Of a DNA stretch of 64,000 nt, positions 36,732 to 46,221 are shown piece after piece. Within the stretch, counting starts at the first letter, position 1; every line of letters begins with the position of its first letter. The DNA lies in NCBI GenBank assembly GCA_029265815.1, contig JAJUGU010000001.1, forward strand, positions 372,001 through 436,000, written 5' to 3'. The position numbers and the translations under genes are program-made. This DNA is from Anaerolineaceae bacterium. GTDB taxonomy: Bacteria > Chloroflexota > Anaerolineae > Anaerolineales > Anaerolineaceae. Under the pieces are notes generated by a model. It saw only the letters and a program-made list of their open reading frames with translations, did not search any database and was not told the DNA's origin.

Positions 36732-37778
36732 CTAATTGCCCACCGCGCTCATCCACGCATCGAGCGCTGCTTGGATCGACTCTTGTGTGGCAGGGAAATA
36801 CCCGATATCCGTGATCTCATTGTTTACATTTTTAAGATAGAATCTTATGAAAGCTGCAACTTGCGGTTTCTCCTGCAAAATCTTTGCATCAGAGTACATG
36901 AACAACGGGCGTGAAAGTGGATAACTGTTGTCTTCGGCAGTTGCTTCAGTCGGTGTAACACCATCTACAGCCAGTACATTGAGTTTTTCTTCGTTTTCGT
37001 AATAGTACGCGAATCCAAAGAATCCGATTGCATAGGGCGAACCTTCTACACCCTGCACCAGCACATTGTCATCTTCTGACATTTGCAAGTGCTCGGCCGC
37101 TAATATTGCAGCTTTACCATTTTCAGCACTGGCTTTACCATCTACTCCAGGGTAGGCAGGAGCCATGACAACCTCAACAAAGTAATCAAAGGTTCCGCTG
37201 TCAGTTCCTGGAATGAAGCGCAGGATATCCTCAGCAGGCCATTCAGTGCGGACATCAGACCATTTCTTCGCAGTGGAAAATATAGCTGCAAGCTCCTCTC
37301 GGGTCACATCACTGAGAAAAGTGTTCTCCTTACTGACCACGACTGCAAGCGCATCAGTGCCTACGCGAAATTCTATGGGGGTCCGTCCAATTTGCTTACA
37401 TGACTCGACTTCGCTGTCCTTGATCTTGCGCGAAGCATTGGCTATATCTGTCTCTCCATTTACACAGAAGCGCTCAAATCCAGCTCCTGATCCAATACTA
37501 TCGATGGTAATTTCACCCACGAACCCTTCTTCTTCAAATCGTTGCTTCATTCGTTCTGACAGCGGGAATACAGTGGAAGACCCAGCTATTGTGATTACAC
37601 CTGTAACCGCGTCAGGCATGTACATCGCCAGTGGATCTTCAATTGAAGTCGGAAGTATCTCAGTAGGTTCTACAATGGGATCTTGCGTGAAAGTCGGCGT
37701 AGCCGTTGACGTGCACGCAGTGAGTCCAATTACCAAAATGAGCAAAGCATTAATGACAAGAATAATCCGTTTTTTCAT
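36732..37778 (-). CDS. pstS: phosphate-binding lipoprotein PstS
   Basis: A 348-residue substrate-binding lipoprotein. The signal peptide ends in the lipobox LTAC with Cys22, followed by a Thr/Pro-rich spacer. The phosphate-binding fold starts at GVITIAGSSTVFPLSERM, and IGSGAGFERFC and PGTDSGTFDYF are the expected ligand loops. AAAGGAG precedes the ATG. It is the first gene of the pst operon and stands behind a four-repeat Pho box. Confidence 0.95.
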   Translation of the reverse strand: MKKRIILVINALLILVIGLTACTSTATPTFTQDPIVEPTEILPTSIEDPLAMYMPDAVTGVITIAGSSTVFPLSERMKQRFEEEGFVGEITIDSIGSGAGFERFCVNGETDIANASRKIKDSEVESCKQIGRTPIEFRVGTDALAVVVSKENTFLSDVTREELAAIFSTAKKWSDVRTEWPAEDILRFIPGTDSGTFDYFVEVVMAPAYPGVDGKASAENGKAAILAAEHLQMSEDDNVLVQGVEGSPYAIGFFGFAYYYENEEKLNVLAVDGVTPTEATAEDNSYPLSRPLFMYSDAKILQEKPQVAAFIRFYLKNVNNEITDIGYFPATQESIQAALDAWMSAVGN

Positions 37779-37821
37779 TTTTTCTCCTTTTAGTTTTCTT
37801 ATCAGGAGAATAACAAATAGC

Positions 37822-37860
37822 GTTTAAAACAAAACGAATAATTTGTTAACGATTGGTTAA
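37822..37860 (-). promoter_or_regulatory. Pho box: four 6-bp direct repeats phased at 11 bp
   Basis: Read on the minus strand, TTAACC, TTAACA, TTCGTT and TTAAAC follow each other with exactly 5 bases between them (starts at 37860, 37849, 37838 and 37827). This matches the TTAACA-type repeats bound by PhoB/PhoP dimers. A possible -10 TATTCT lies 9 bases further on, then the pstS leader. The site fills the gap between phoR and pstS. Confidence 0.75.
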
Positions 37861-37866
37861 ATTTAT

Positions 37867-39624
37867 TTATAAGATTGGGAGTGACAAACTAAACGTCGAT
37901 CCCGATCCAGGCTTGCTTTCGACCCAAATTTTTCCCCCGTGAGTTTCAATAACATGTTTGGCTATCGACAAACCTAAACCAGTTCCGCCAGAGCTCCTGG
38001 CACGATCTGTCTTGAAGAATCGTTCAAAAATACGCGGCAAATCCTCTTCTGCGATTCCTACCCCTGTGTCTGTAACATGAATGATAATTGAATCATTCTC
38101 AACCTCAGCTGATAAGGTGATCTCCCCTCCTGGAGGAGTAAATTTTATAGCGTTATGGATTAGATTAATCAAAACCTGTTCAATTCGCTCAGTATCTATC
38201 AAGACAACAGGAATTGATTCAGAACATTGTGAACTGATTTTAATACCAGCGCGTTCTGCTTGCATCTTCATACGATTTACAGATTGTTTCAATAATTGAG
38301 AAACTTCGCATGGTGATTTTTTCAATTGAACACGTCCAGATTCTATACGAGCAAGATCGAGTAATTCCATCACCATTTGATCCAATTTTTCAATTTCAAC
38401 CCCCATTCTCGAGAGAAAATGCTTAGCTGAAACGGGATCATTTTCAAGGCTGCGTTCTACTGTTTCGGTCAACGCCCGGATGGATGCTAGAGGTGTGCGT
38501 AGTTCATGAGAGACGTTACTGACAAATTCCTGACGCATTCGTTCCATATTTCTTTGGTGTGTTATATCCTGAAAAAGCATTAAAACTCCAATGGTTTCCG
38601 TCCCTTCGAGGATGGAACTGATCACGTGCACATATCTTTGGGTTCTCTGAAGTTCTACATTGGTGCTTTGGGATTTTTTGGTTTCTAATGTTTTATTGCA
38701 TAACTCTACGATCTGGTAATATCGTATTGTTTGTGCGAGTGATTTCCCAATTTCTACCTCTTTGATATCCGAAAGCATAGTTTTAGCTGCCGGATTAATT
38801 AAGATGACCTTTTCCTCATTGTCCACAATAATAATGCCATCTGCCATTTGATCAACAATCTTGCTGAATTTTTTCTTTTCAGCCTCAATCGCTTCCAGTT
38901 GATTCTGTATTTGAAGACTCATATGACTGAAAGCGCGCGTTAAAACACCAATCTCATTTTGATAATTCGAGCGGGGAATATCGTAAAAATTTCCAGCGGC
39001 GATTGACTGCGCTGCTTTTGTTAATAATACAAGCGGTCTGATGGTCCTTTGAGTAATAAGGTAAGTGATCAGAAAGGATAAACTAATCGCAGCAATCCCT
39101 CCATACCAGATTACCCGGTTCATCTGAACAACTCGGTTGTCTATATCTTCCATGGCAACCGCCATACGGATGATCATAAATTCTCCAGCTTCTGATATAT
39201 GTTTGATCGCCACATATAACATGTCAACAGAGGTCGTTTTGCTGTATCGCACTTCTGATCCTACCCCGTATTTGATCGCTTGCTGCACTTCTGGCCGGGT
39301 CAAGTGATTATCCATCTTCATCGGATCGGATTCTGTATCAGCGATAACACTGCCATCTGATTGAATAATTGTCACACGGCACTGTAAACTGCTCGCATAT
39401 CGGGTTACTAACGAATCCAGTGAAGTATTCGACTCTTGAAGCAGAATTTCGCTTGTAAGTTCACTTTCCAATAATCTGGCCTGCGATACCAAAGTCTGAT
39501 AAAGATCTTCTTCGTAATTCTTCTTGGTTGTTTTCGTAATAAACACTGAAAGGGCAATGATAATGATCCCAAACAAAAGGGAAATCGGAATCGCGAACCG
39601 CCAGAGTATCGATCGCTTCTTCAT
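37867..39624 (-). CDS. phoR: phosphate-regulon sensor kinase PhoR
   Basis: A 585-residue membrane histidine kinase: membrane helix, extracytoplasmic domain (about 35-165), second helix, HAMP, a PAS domain (ADGIIIVDNEEKVILINPA), HisKA with NVSHELRTPLASIRALTE, and HATPase with DTGVGIAEEDLPRIFERFFK. This is the PhoR/PnpS layout. It starts directly after the phoB stop with no gap. Partners PhoB and PhoU are in the same cluster. Confidence 0.93.
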   Translation of the reverse strand: MKKRSILWRFAIPISLLFGIIIIALSVFITKTTKKNYEEDLYQTLVSQARLLESELTSEILLQESNTSLDSLVTRYASSLQCRVTIIQSDGSVIADTESDPMKMDNHLTRPEVQQAIKYGVGSEVRYSKTTSVDMLYVAIKHISEAGEFMIIRMAVAMEDIDNRVVQMNRVIWYGGIAAISLSFLITYLITQRTIRPLVLLTKAAQSIAAGNFYDIPRSNYQNEIGVLTRAFSHMSLQIQNQLEAIEAEKKKFSKIVDQMADGIIIVDNEEKVILINPAAKTMLSDIKEVEIGKSLAQTIRYYQIVELCNKTLETKKSQSTNVELQRTQRYVHVISSILEGTETIGVLMLFQDITHQRNMERMRQEFVSNVSHELRTPLASIRALTETVERSLENDPVSAKHFLSRMGVEIEKLDQMVMELLDLARIESGRVQLKKSPCEVSQLLKQSVNRMKMQAERAGIKISSQCSESIPVVLIDTERIEQVLINLIHNAIKFTPPGGEITLSAEVENDSIIIHVTDTGVGIAEEDLPRIFERFFKTDRARSSGGTGLGLSIAKHVIETHGGKIWVESKPGSGSTFSLSLPIL

Positions 39625-40335
39625 CTACCCCTCAAACCTGTACCCTATACCAGGCACAGTCAGAATGCGTTTCGGATGAGATGGGTCAATCTCAATCTTC
39701 TTCCGCAACCAACGAATATGAACATCTACGGTACGGTCATTGCCAATGTAGCTCCAACCCCAGACCTCCTCAAGAATCATTTCTCTAGAAAGAGCTCTGC
39801 CTTGGTTTATTGCTAAATAGTGCAATAGATCATATTCTTTGGGTTTTAATAACAAGGGTTGATTGTTTAATCGGACTTCATGCCGGATTGTGTCGATGGT
39901 TAAATTTTCAAAAATTAATTCTCCTGAACTTAAATTATTCGAGATTTCGATACCCTTTTTTTCACGTAATTGATGATACAAACGCAGTCGTGTCTTTATT
40001 CTGGCCAGTAATTCACGCATGCTGAATGGTTTGAGAATATAATCATCTGCGCCAATCTCAAAACCTACCACCCGGTCAATTTCATCAGTGCGGGCCGTCA
40101 GGATCAAGATGGGTATATCCATTTCACGGCGTAGAGTCCTACAAACATCGAATCCGTTCATTCCCGGCAGCATAATATCCAGCAGGATTAACTCAGGCTG
40201 AAACTCCCGGGCAATTTTAAGGCTTTCTAATCCGTTACCTGTAACCTCAATGATATATCCATCTAGTTTGAGGTTGTATGCCAGCGTTTCCTGCAGAGAT
40301 AACTCATCTTCAACAATCAATACTCTTTCGTTCAT
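39625..40335 (-). CDS. phoB: phosphate-regulon response regulator PhoB/PhoP
   Basis: A 236-residue OmpR-family regulator. The receiver domain has the acceptor Asp in LILLDIMLPGMNG and Lys in ILKPFSMREL. The winged helix has LLLKPKEYDLLHYLAINQG and RTVDVHIRWLRKKIE, typical of PhoB/PhoP. It heads the cluster and presumably binds the phased repeats in front of pstS. Confidence 0.92.
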   Translation of the reverse strand: MNERVLIVEDELSLQETLAYNLKLDGYIIEVTGNGLESLKIAREFQPELILLDIMLPGMNGFDVCRTLRREMDIPILILTARTDEIDRVVGFEIGADDYILKPFSMRELLARIKTRLRLYHQLREKKGIEISNNLSSGELIFENLTIDTIRHEVRLNNQPLLLKPKEYDLLHYLAINQGRALSREMILEEVWGWSYIGNDRTVDVHIRWLRKKIEIDPSHPKRILTVPGIGYRFEG

Positions 40336-40391
40336 GAAATCATTTTATCACGATGATTCACAACGCTTCATTCTCCTGATTTACAAGAATG

Positions 40392-41516
40392 TCATGGAAT
40401 AAATTCGGAACAATAACCGTCATGGTCGCATTCGACATACTCAATTTCTTTCACAATTCCATAACATTCGTATTGTCCCCAGTCATCACACAGCATATTT
40501 CCCTCAGCCACGTTTGAATAGGTATTATCACCCTGGGGTTCAACAAAAACGATACCGCGATCAGATGTCTCAAATGCCACGAATGCATGCCCATTTTCCT
40601 GATCAATAAAATAAACACCAACGATCCAGGCTTTGAGATTCTGCTGGCGCGCATTCGCGACCAGATCAATAGCGTAATCCATGCAATTATATGTTTCCAG
40701 GTCATACTCCTGCCAATTGGTATGATCGTCGATTAGAAATTGCACCAGATCATCCCAGGTGATTATTTTATATATCGGTGTCGCAGTAGGTTCAGGCTTA
40801 ATAGGAGTGTAAGGATTCTTGATGTCATATTGATAAACCGCCACATTGTCAAATAGAACCTCCACATCAGTTTCAAGACTAGGAAATACACCTAACCCAA
40901 TATTTCCATATTTTATTGAAGAATCAGAGAATGAAGTTTCGTATGAGTTATTAAAGTAAATCTCAACATTATCTCCGTAAAAAACAATGGTAACCTTGTT
41001 TGATTCAGGGGCTGGATTTAGATTCTTTCCCTTTCGAACGCCCACTACTTCGCTGGTATTATTTTCAATTGTTTTTCCTACAGCATAAGTACCATCTCCC
41101 CAAATCTGTAAGAAATAAAAAGTTTCATTATCCCTGAGCCGCCAGTAAATATCAAGCCCAGTATTCTCTTCATCCTTCGAAACAAATTCATACTCTACTG
41201 AAAAAACCGCGTCAACAATCGGATTTCCGTCAAAAATCGACCAGGTTATGAAATCGCCCTTCTTTCCATTGATTCGATACTTGCCATTTACATAATAAAG
41301 GTCTCCATAAGCAGTATGATCGACCCACCATCCACTGTGGTTGTTCGAAAAATCATCCAACAAAATGATCGCCGGATCGCTTGTTGGCGTCGGTGATAGG
41401 GTAATTGTAGGACTCTGTGTGACTGTAGGCATCATAATAGCTTGAATTGGAGTGGACTCACTAGTACACCCGGTGGTAATTAGGCTTAGAATAAGGCAAA
41501 ACAAAACTCTCTTCAT
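40392..41516 (-). CDS. lipoprotein with concanavalin-like and transglutaminase-like domains
   Basis: A 374-residue secreted lipoprotein: lipobox TTGC with Cys17, a Thr/Ser/Pro linker, a beta-sandwich region (about 55-235; FLQIWGDGTYAVGK, VTIVFYGDNVEIYFNN) similar to LamG/DUF1080-type carbohydrate-binding folds, a second TPIKPEPTATP linker, and a C-terminal domain. That domain has YNCMDYAIDLV, GHAFVAFET and VEPQGDN, which could supply the Cys-His-Asp triad of transglutaminase-like cysteine proteases. Enzymatic activity is inferred from this triad only. It stands alone between phoB and a long spacer. Confidence 0.65.
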   Translation of the reverse strand: MKRVLFCLILSLITTGCTSESTPIQAIMMPTVTQSPTITLSPTPTSDPAIILLDDFSNNHSGWWVDHTAYGDLYYVNGKYRINGKKGDFITWSIFDGNPIVDAVFSVEYEFVSKDEENTGLDIYWRLRDNETFYFLQIWGDGTYAVGKTIENNTSEVVGVRKGKNLNPAPESNKVTIVFYGDNVEIYFNNSYETSFSDSSIKYGNIGLGVFPSLETDVEVLFDNVAVYQYDIKNPYTPIKPEPTATPIYKIITWDDLVQFLIDDHTNWQEYDLETYNCMDYAIDLVANARQQNLKAWIVGVYFIDQENGHAFVAFETSDRGIVFVEPQGDNTYSNVAEGNMLCDDWGQYECYGIVKEIEYVECDHDGYCSEFIP

Positions 41517-41834
41517 TGTCCCTCCTGATGAGGATAATGAATTTTACTTTACGTTAGATAATATCAGGAGCATTTTTATCAATATCGCTCATTAAAGATG
41601 AAAAGAATCCGAATAATATTTGAATAACCTGTTTCAATCCAAGTTACACTCACACGCAGGTTCAAATAATACATTAATACACACTGCAGGTTTTTTGTGA
41701 TAAGGAATTTTTTACTCTTGAGAGTTATCAACCTGCTATCAATAAATTTTTCAATCACAAATTAACACTAGTCACCCTATCCAAAACAGTGAAGACCTAG
41801 ATTTTTGGATCTGGTTAACCAGTCTAAGAAAAAT
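41517..41834. other. 318-bp AT-rich intergenic region
   Basis: No gene is seen. The only structure is a 12-bp palindrome CTGGTTAACCAG at 41811-41822 just behind the stop of the next minus-strand gene, with no T-run. Confidence 0.5.
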
Positions 41835-42359
41835 TCAATCCACTTGATTTCGATTATCTCGCCAGATCAGCAATTCATCTGTCCGTTTGACAAAGAAATC
41901 AGGACAACGTCCATCTCCTAGGTTGCCAACGCCTCCATCTGGTTCACAAATTTCGTTGCCATTATTGTCATAAAGAATGCTATACATTTCACCATGGACC
42001 TTTGGAACAAAATACACAGTTTGTTTGTTGTACCTGTAGCGCCAGATCGTTCGCGGTGGATCTCTTAATGGTTCATTTTTGAAAATCTTAATTAGATCAT
42101 CAATCCATTGAGGATTTTTCTGTAAACCCGATTGATCAGGTTCGGGTGTAAGAAATCGTACATAAATATGCTGCCCGTCACCAGCATACCCCCCCCAGCC
42201 AATCCGATTTCCTTTGGCGTCCACGATTTCAGCTTCGCCTCGGTGAATTTTTACATAGAGCGTGCTGTCATAAGCATTCACACAGTGTTGTACTTCTGCC
42301 CATTTAAAGATCTCAATTGGCTGGTCGTTTACATAAACAGTTTTTCGATCTTCAGGCAT
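41835..42359 (-). CDS. hypothetical protein with DUF6970-like C-terminus
   Basis: A 174-residue cytoplasmic-looking protein with no signal peptide. The second half (IWRYRYNKQTVYFVPK, SILYDNNGNEICEPDGG, GDGRCPDFF) resembles the small DUF6970 domain usually found in lipoproteins. The first half is unlike anything I recognise. TAGGAGGAAAT precedes the ATG. It lies downstream of the nucleotidase gene, behind that gene's terminator, so it is transcribed separately. Confidence 0.6.
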   Translation of the reverse strand: MPEDRKTVYVNDQPIEIFKWAEVQHCVNAYDSTLYVKIHRGEAEIVDAKGNRIGWGGYAGDGQHIYVRFLTPEPDQSGLQKNPQWIDDLIKIFKNEPLRDPPRTIWRYRYNKQTVYFVPKVHGEMYSILYDNNGNEICEPDGGVGNLGDGRCPDFFVKRTDELLIWRDNRNQVD

Positions 42360-42370
42360 ATTTCCTCCTA

Positions 42371-42403
42371 TAAAAGTGGGAGGGGACTCTCGTGTCCCCT
42401 CCC
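42371..42403 (-). terminator. rho-independent terminator of the nucleotidase gene
   Basis: A 10-bp perfect G/C-rich stem GGGAGGGGAC / GTCCCCTCCC with loop TCTCGT lies 11 bases after the stop codon, and ACTTTTAT follows on the minus strand. Confidence 0.85.
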
Positions 42404-42413
42404 GGTAACTTTT

Positions 42414-45400
42414 TCAAGGTGTGTCGTTTACAATTCGATCTTCATCGATCGGGTACACCGTTGGGTCGATGGGTGTATTATCTGGAGGTATTCCATATAG
42501 GAATTGGACGTATTCGATCAGCGCATCCAGATCGCTGACCCCGATTCGGGTAACATTGGTTCCACTGAGGAATACCGAGAAGTTATCACCGCCAGTGGCA
42601 ATAAACTCGTTGCACGTGACTGTATAGGGCGTATCGTCTGGCAAAATTGGAGTGCCGTCTGATAAATACAATTCTGTGATACGCGATCCCACAGGAAGCG
42701 AGAGATTGTAGTGATAATGTAATCCAGATTCCTGTAGTAACTTCATCGAGCTTTGTGGTGGTTTGAATTGCTGTTCTAGCAAGGCATAGATCTGGCTTCC
42801 CGTTAGTGTCATGGTTACCAATTTATTATCGAAGGGCTGGACGGTGAAGAAGTCACCATAGGTAATGTCGTGAGGGTAGGTCGCGTACGCAATGTCTGCA
42901 CGAATTCCACCCGGGTTCATAAATGCGATCTGGGTTCCCCCCTTCCATGCCTGAGCATCAGCGATCAAGTCACCCATCGGTACTTCCATCGTATACCGGT
43001 CGGGTCCCCTTGATATCGGGCCGGTTGTTGAAGCCTTAACGGCATTCACAATTGGTGCAATTTCAGCCTGGTAATTTGCTACCAGAGACGCAATGGTTGG
43101 ATCGGGAGTCACACCCTGATTGTACGTGGTCACTACCTGGAGTGATGAATTGATCACACTATCAGTCAGCCGATCGAAACTCAGGTTAGAAACCCCGATT
43201 GCAGTACCAGAGGAATACTGTTGAATAATTGGAATACCATTGACCTTACCGGTATATCCACTATGTGAATGTCCGGAGAGGATCAAATCCACGCCTGGAA
43301 CCGCAACCTGTGTCATTTCTCCACTTACCACGCCTCCATACACATCTGGCATGTGCGCAAGAACGATCACCATCGTAGCTCCCTGCTCCCGCAGTTCTTC
43401 AGCCAATTGTTCCACGATTGGACCAACATCCCGAAATTCAAGCCCTTCAGTGACGCCTGCCATCACGATGCTTGGCGTGTCTTTGCTTGTTACGCCGATG
43501 AGTCCGATATGTTCACCTTTTACATACAACATAGTCGTAGGAACTGCCCAGTCAGGTCTCTCGTCACTGCCCTCATAAAACACGTTGGCAAGAAGAATTG
43601 GGAAGTTCGCCTGATCCATGCGATCCTGTAGCACATCAAGTCCCCAGTCAAATTCATGGTTACCCACCACAGAAGCCTCGTAACCCATGTGATTATAGAC
43701 GTCAATAACCGACTCTCCGAACAACAGATTCGATATGGGTGTTCCTTGCATCATATCGCCTACATCGAGCAGCACAGTCCCGAGTGGATTGAGGGCTTTA
43801 TAATTGTTTATGTAGGTCATGTTGTACGCTGCCCCGCCTACCAGCTTACCGCTGACCATTTTACCGGTTTCCAATTGGCCGTGAAAATCATTGGTTGAAA
43901 TGAAAGTGAACAGTGGATAGCGTGCTTCACGAATCCATGCGAGAACTTCAGCATTGGTAGCCAGCTGCTTCGGGAGAAGTGTTGTACCTGTAGGGGTGAA
44001 GATACCTGCAATTAGGGAATACGCGATAGAACCTTTAGCCCAACTTGAAACGGCATTGGCGTCAGTGTAGGGTTTCAACACACTCATATCCATGCCGATG
44101 TCACGCGAGTCACCCATTGCTCTGTTGACAAGTAAGAAAAACACACCCTCTCGTGGAAGAGTTGTTTGAGGTTTTCCTTTATCACTCGGTATCTTCAAGT
44201 AGTCTGTACGATCGCCGTCAAAAGCGGACCATAGCAGGTCAGCATAATCTTCACGATTCACTGGGAGCGTTGAAGTAGAGCTCATCCAGATATTGGCAGC
44301 CGGTATCAGAGTCCAGTTTTTCACAAAGACGTCAGAGGGTGAAATCGTTCCCTTCGCCATGATCCAGTTGGTGATCAATTCACGCACTTCTGTTGTGGAT
44401 TGATACAAAATGGTTGCCGTAGGGAACTTGCCTGTCGCTCGATAGTTATTAAGTGCAACCCTGACAATCTGATCCATCTCCAGATCTTCGCCGTTGAGCC
44501 TAAGTTCCACAACGCGTTGACCAACGGGTTTCGTTACATCCAGCTTGTACTCGATGCCTGACCACATATCATAGTTGTAGTCGCGCACAGCAGAATTTAC
44601 TGTCACACCGGTTGGTTCATAGTAGTATTGGTTGAAGTAATTAGCAGTCCACTCCAACTCATCTTTGATCATCTGACCTGTGGCTTCAATAACATAAAGC
44701 GTATTGTCATAGATGTAGACCGCATATGCATCTTTTAGTTTGATCGGACCTGCGCTCAACTGGGCAGAATTGGTGAACAAAGCAGCACAAGACGCATCTA
44801 CCGGGAATCCTGCATCTGCAGCTGCTTCCATCTGTACCATATTGATTAAGTCAGCCATAGGGCCGTCTGCCACCCTGGCAGCAAACCCACCGGGGAAAGC
44901 TTCTGCAGCTGTTCCGATTGGGGTATTAATGTAAGCAACGGTTGTATCGTGGTATGGCTGCATAAGAGCTTTAAGCAACGCGTCTTCAGCATAGCTTCCC
45001 AGAGCTGGAGTTGTACTTGTTTTTGATGTAATGGTCCAATCCGAACCAGAGCCGCTGAGTGAAATTCTGATATCTGAGATATTTCGGGCATGGTAGTTCG
45101 GTTCGGTGACCAGCACACCGTTAATGATCTGGCTGGCGACATTTGCATGAGCATGCCCAGCAAGGATCACATCAATTCCAGAGACCTCATTTGCCAGGAA
45201 TTTTACAAAATTCTCCTCCCGCCCATAACCATAGGTCTCATCCAGACCGCTGTGCGCCGCCACCACAATCACGTCGGCCCCTGCTGCACGCATTTCGGGC
45301 ACATATGTCTGAGCTGCTGCAACCGCATCACCAAACACACAGCCAACGATATTTTCAGGACGCTCCCAATGCACTACAGCCGGTGGTGTTAAACCAAGAA

Positions 45401-45941
45401 TACCGACCTGCACTCCCGCAACATCCTTAATGACATAGGGAACAAAAGTGTAATCCTCACACCCGGTCACATTCGCCGAAAGTAAAGGGAAAGTGGCTTC
45501 ACTCTGATATTTGTTTAACACCTCTGGCCCATAGTTGAATTCATGATTCCCCACTGTTGCGGCAACAAATCCAATTTGGTTCATCGCTGCAGCTAGGGGG
45601 TTGATCACAGAAGTGTCGATCATATTGAAGTAGTATGCGAGGGGAGTTCCCTGAATCGTGTCACCGTTATCAATGATAATAGTATTGGGGTTAGTAGCAA
45701 GCACACTCTTCAAATATGTCATCACCTTTGTCAGCCCGCGTTGAGCAGAACCAGTTGGAACACTATCCGTGAAATAATCGTAGTTATCCACATTGCCATG
45801 GATATCACTGGTTCCCAGAATGACAATGTCACGGGTCTCAGCCGCGGTTGCCGGGGTGAAATTAACCCCAAGCAGCGAAAAGACCAAAGTCAACAAAATC
45901 AAGCTTGTAATCACTCTCCAAAGTGAAATATTCGATTTCAT
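42414..45941 (-). CDS. secreted tandem 5'-nucleotidase / 2',3'-cyclic phosphodiesterase
   Basis: A 1175-residue exported protein. ATG 45941 (preceded by GGAGGG) begins a clear signal peptide ending near TPATAAE. Unit 1 (about 33-530) and unit 2 (about 677-1150) are each a metallophosphatase plus 5'-nucleotidase C-domain. Unit 1 has TSDIHGN, GNHEFNYG and GHAHAN; unit 2 has STNDFHGQ, GNHEFDWG, GHSHSG and TGGDNFSVF. Between them (about 615-670) lies an SLH-like segment, YTDANAVSSWAKGSI followed by AGIF. It is YfkN-like but without an LPXTG end. The likely job is releasing phosphate from extracellular nucleotides, which fits its position next to pst/pho. Confidence 0.88.
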   Translation of the reverse strand: MKSNISLWRVITSLILLTLVFSLLGVNFTPATAAETRDIVILGTSDIHGNVDNYDYFTDSVPTGSAQRGLTKVMTYLKSVLATNPNTIIIDNGDTIQGTPLAYYFNMIDTSVINPLAAAMNQIGFVAATVGNHEFNYGPEVLNKYQSEATFPLLSANVTGCEDYTFVPYVIKDVAGVQVGILGLTPPAVVHWERPENIVGCVFGDAVAAAQTYVPEMRAAGADVIVVAAHSGLDETYGYGREENFVKFLANEVSGIDVILAGHAHANVASQIINGVLVTEPNYHARNISDIRISLSGSGSDWTITSKTSTTPALGSYAEDALLKALMQPYHDTTVAYINTPIGTAAEAFPGGFAARVADGPMADLINMVQMEAAADAGFPVDASCAALFTNSAQLSAGPIKLKDAYAVYIYDNTLYVIEATGQMIKDELEWTANYFNQYYYEPTGVTVNSAVRDYNYDMWSGIEYKLDVTKPVGQRVVELRLNGEDLEMDQIVRVALNNYRATGKFPTATILYQSTTEVRELITNWIMAKGTISPSDVFVKNWTLIPAANIWMSSTSTLPVNREDYADLLWSAFDGDRTDYLKIPSDKGKPQTTLPREGVFFLLVNRAMGDSRDIGMDMSVLKPYTDANAVSSWAKGSIAYSLIAGIFTPTGTTLLPKQLATNAEVLAWIREARYPLFTFISTNDFHGQLETGKMVSGKLVGGAAYNMTYINNYKALNPLGTVLLDVGDMMQGTPISNLLFGESVIDVYNHMGYEASVVGNHEFDWGLDVLQDRMDQANFPILLANVFYEGSDERPDWAVPTTMLYVKGEHIGLIGVTSKDTPSIVMAGVTEGLEFRDVGPIVEQLAEELREQGATMVIVLAHMPDVYGGVVSGEMTQVAVPGVDLILSGHSHSGYTGKVNGIPIIQQYSSGTAIGVSNLSFDRLTDSVINSSLQVVTTYNQGVTPDPTIASLVANYQAEIAPIVNAVKASTTGPISRGPDRYTMEVPMGDLIADAQAWKGGTQIAFMNPGGIRADIAYATYPHDITYGDFFTVQPFDNKLVTMTLTGSQIYALLEQQFKPPQSSMKLLQESGLHYHYNLSLPVGSRITELYLSDGTPILPDDTPYTVTCNEFIATGGDNFSVFLSGTNVTRIGVSDLDALIEYVQFLYGIPPDNTPIDPTVYPIDEDRIVNDTP

Positions 45942-46221
45942 AAGTTCCCTCCATCGGTGGTAGATAGGAAATTTTAAATACAAGAAACGCAGAAATATTC
46001 CCCTGGAATTTTCCCTCCTTTACAAGAAATTTATTGCTTGCCTTAGGGAAAGACGAAGGACGATTCTGCGATATATTCAGTCTTCTTCAGTTTAACTACT
46101 GCGTGATAAAGATATGTTACAACTCACAATTTCATAAGTCAAGCAGCATTGATAGCGCTCTGGCAAATGAGTAACAATTAACCAATTGGATTCCTCGCTA
46201 ATTTGAAAATAAACTCATTTT

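Noticed and set aside
41811-41822. Palindrome CTGGTTAACCAG
   Set aside because: It sits just behind a stop codon without a T-run or promoter nearby, so neither terminator nor operator is supported.
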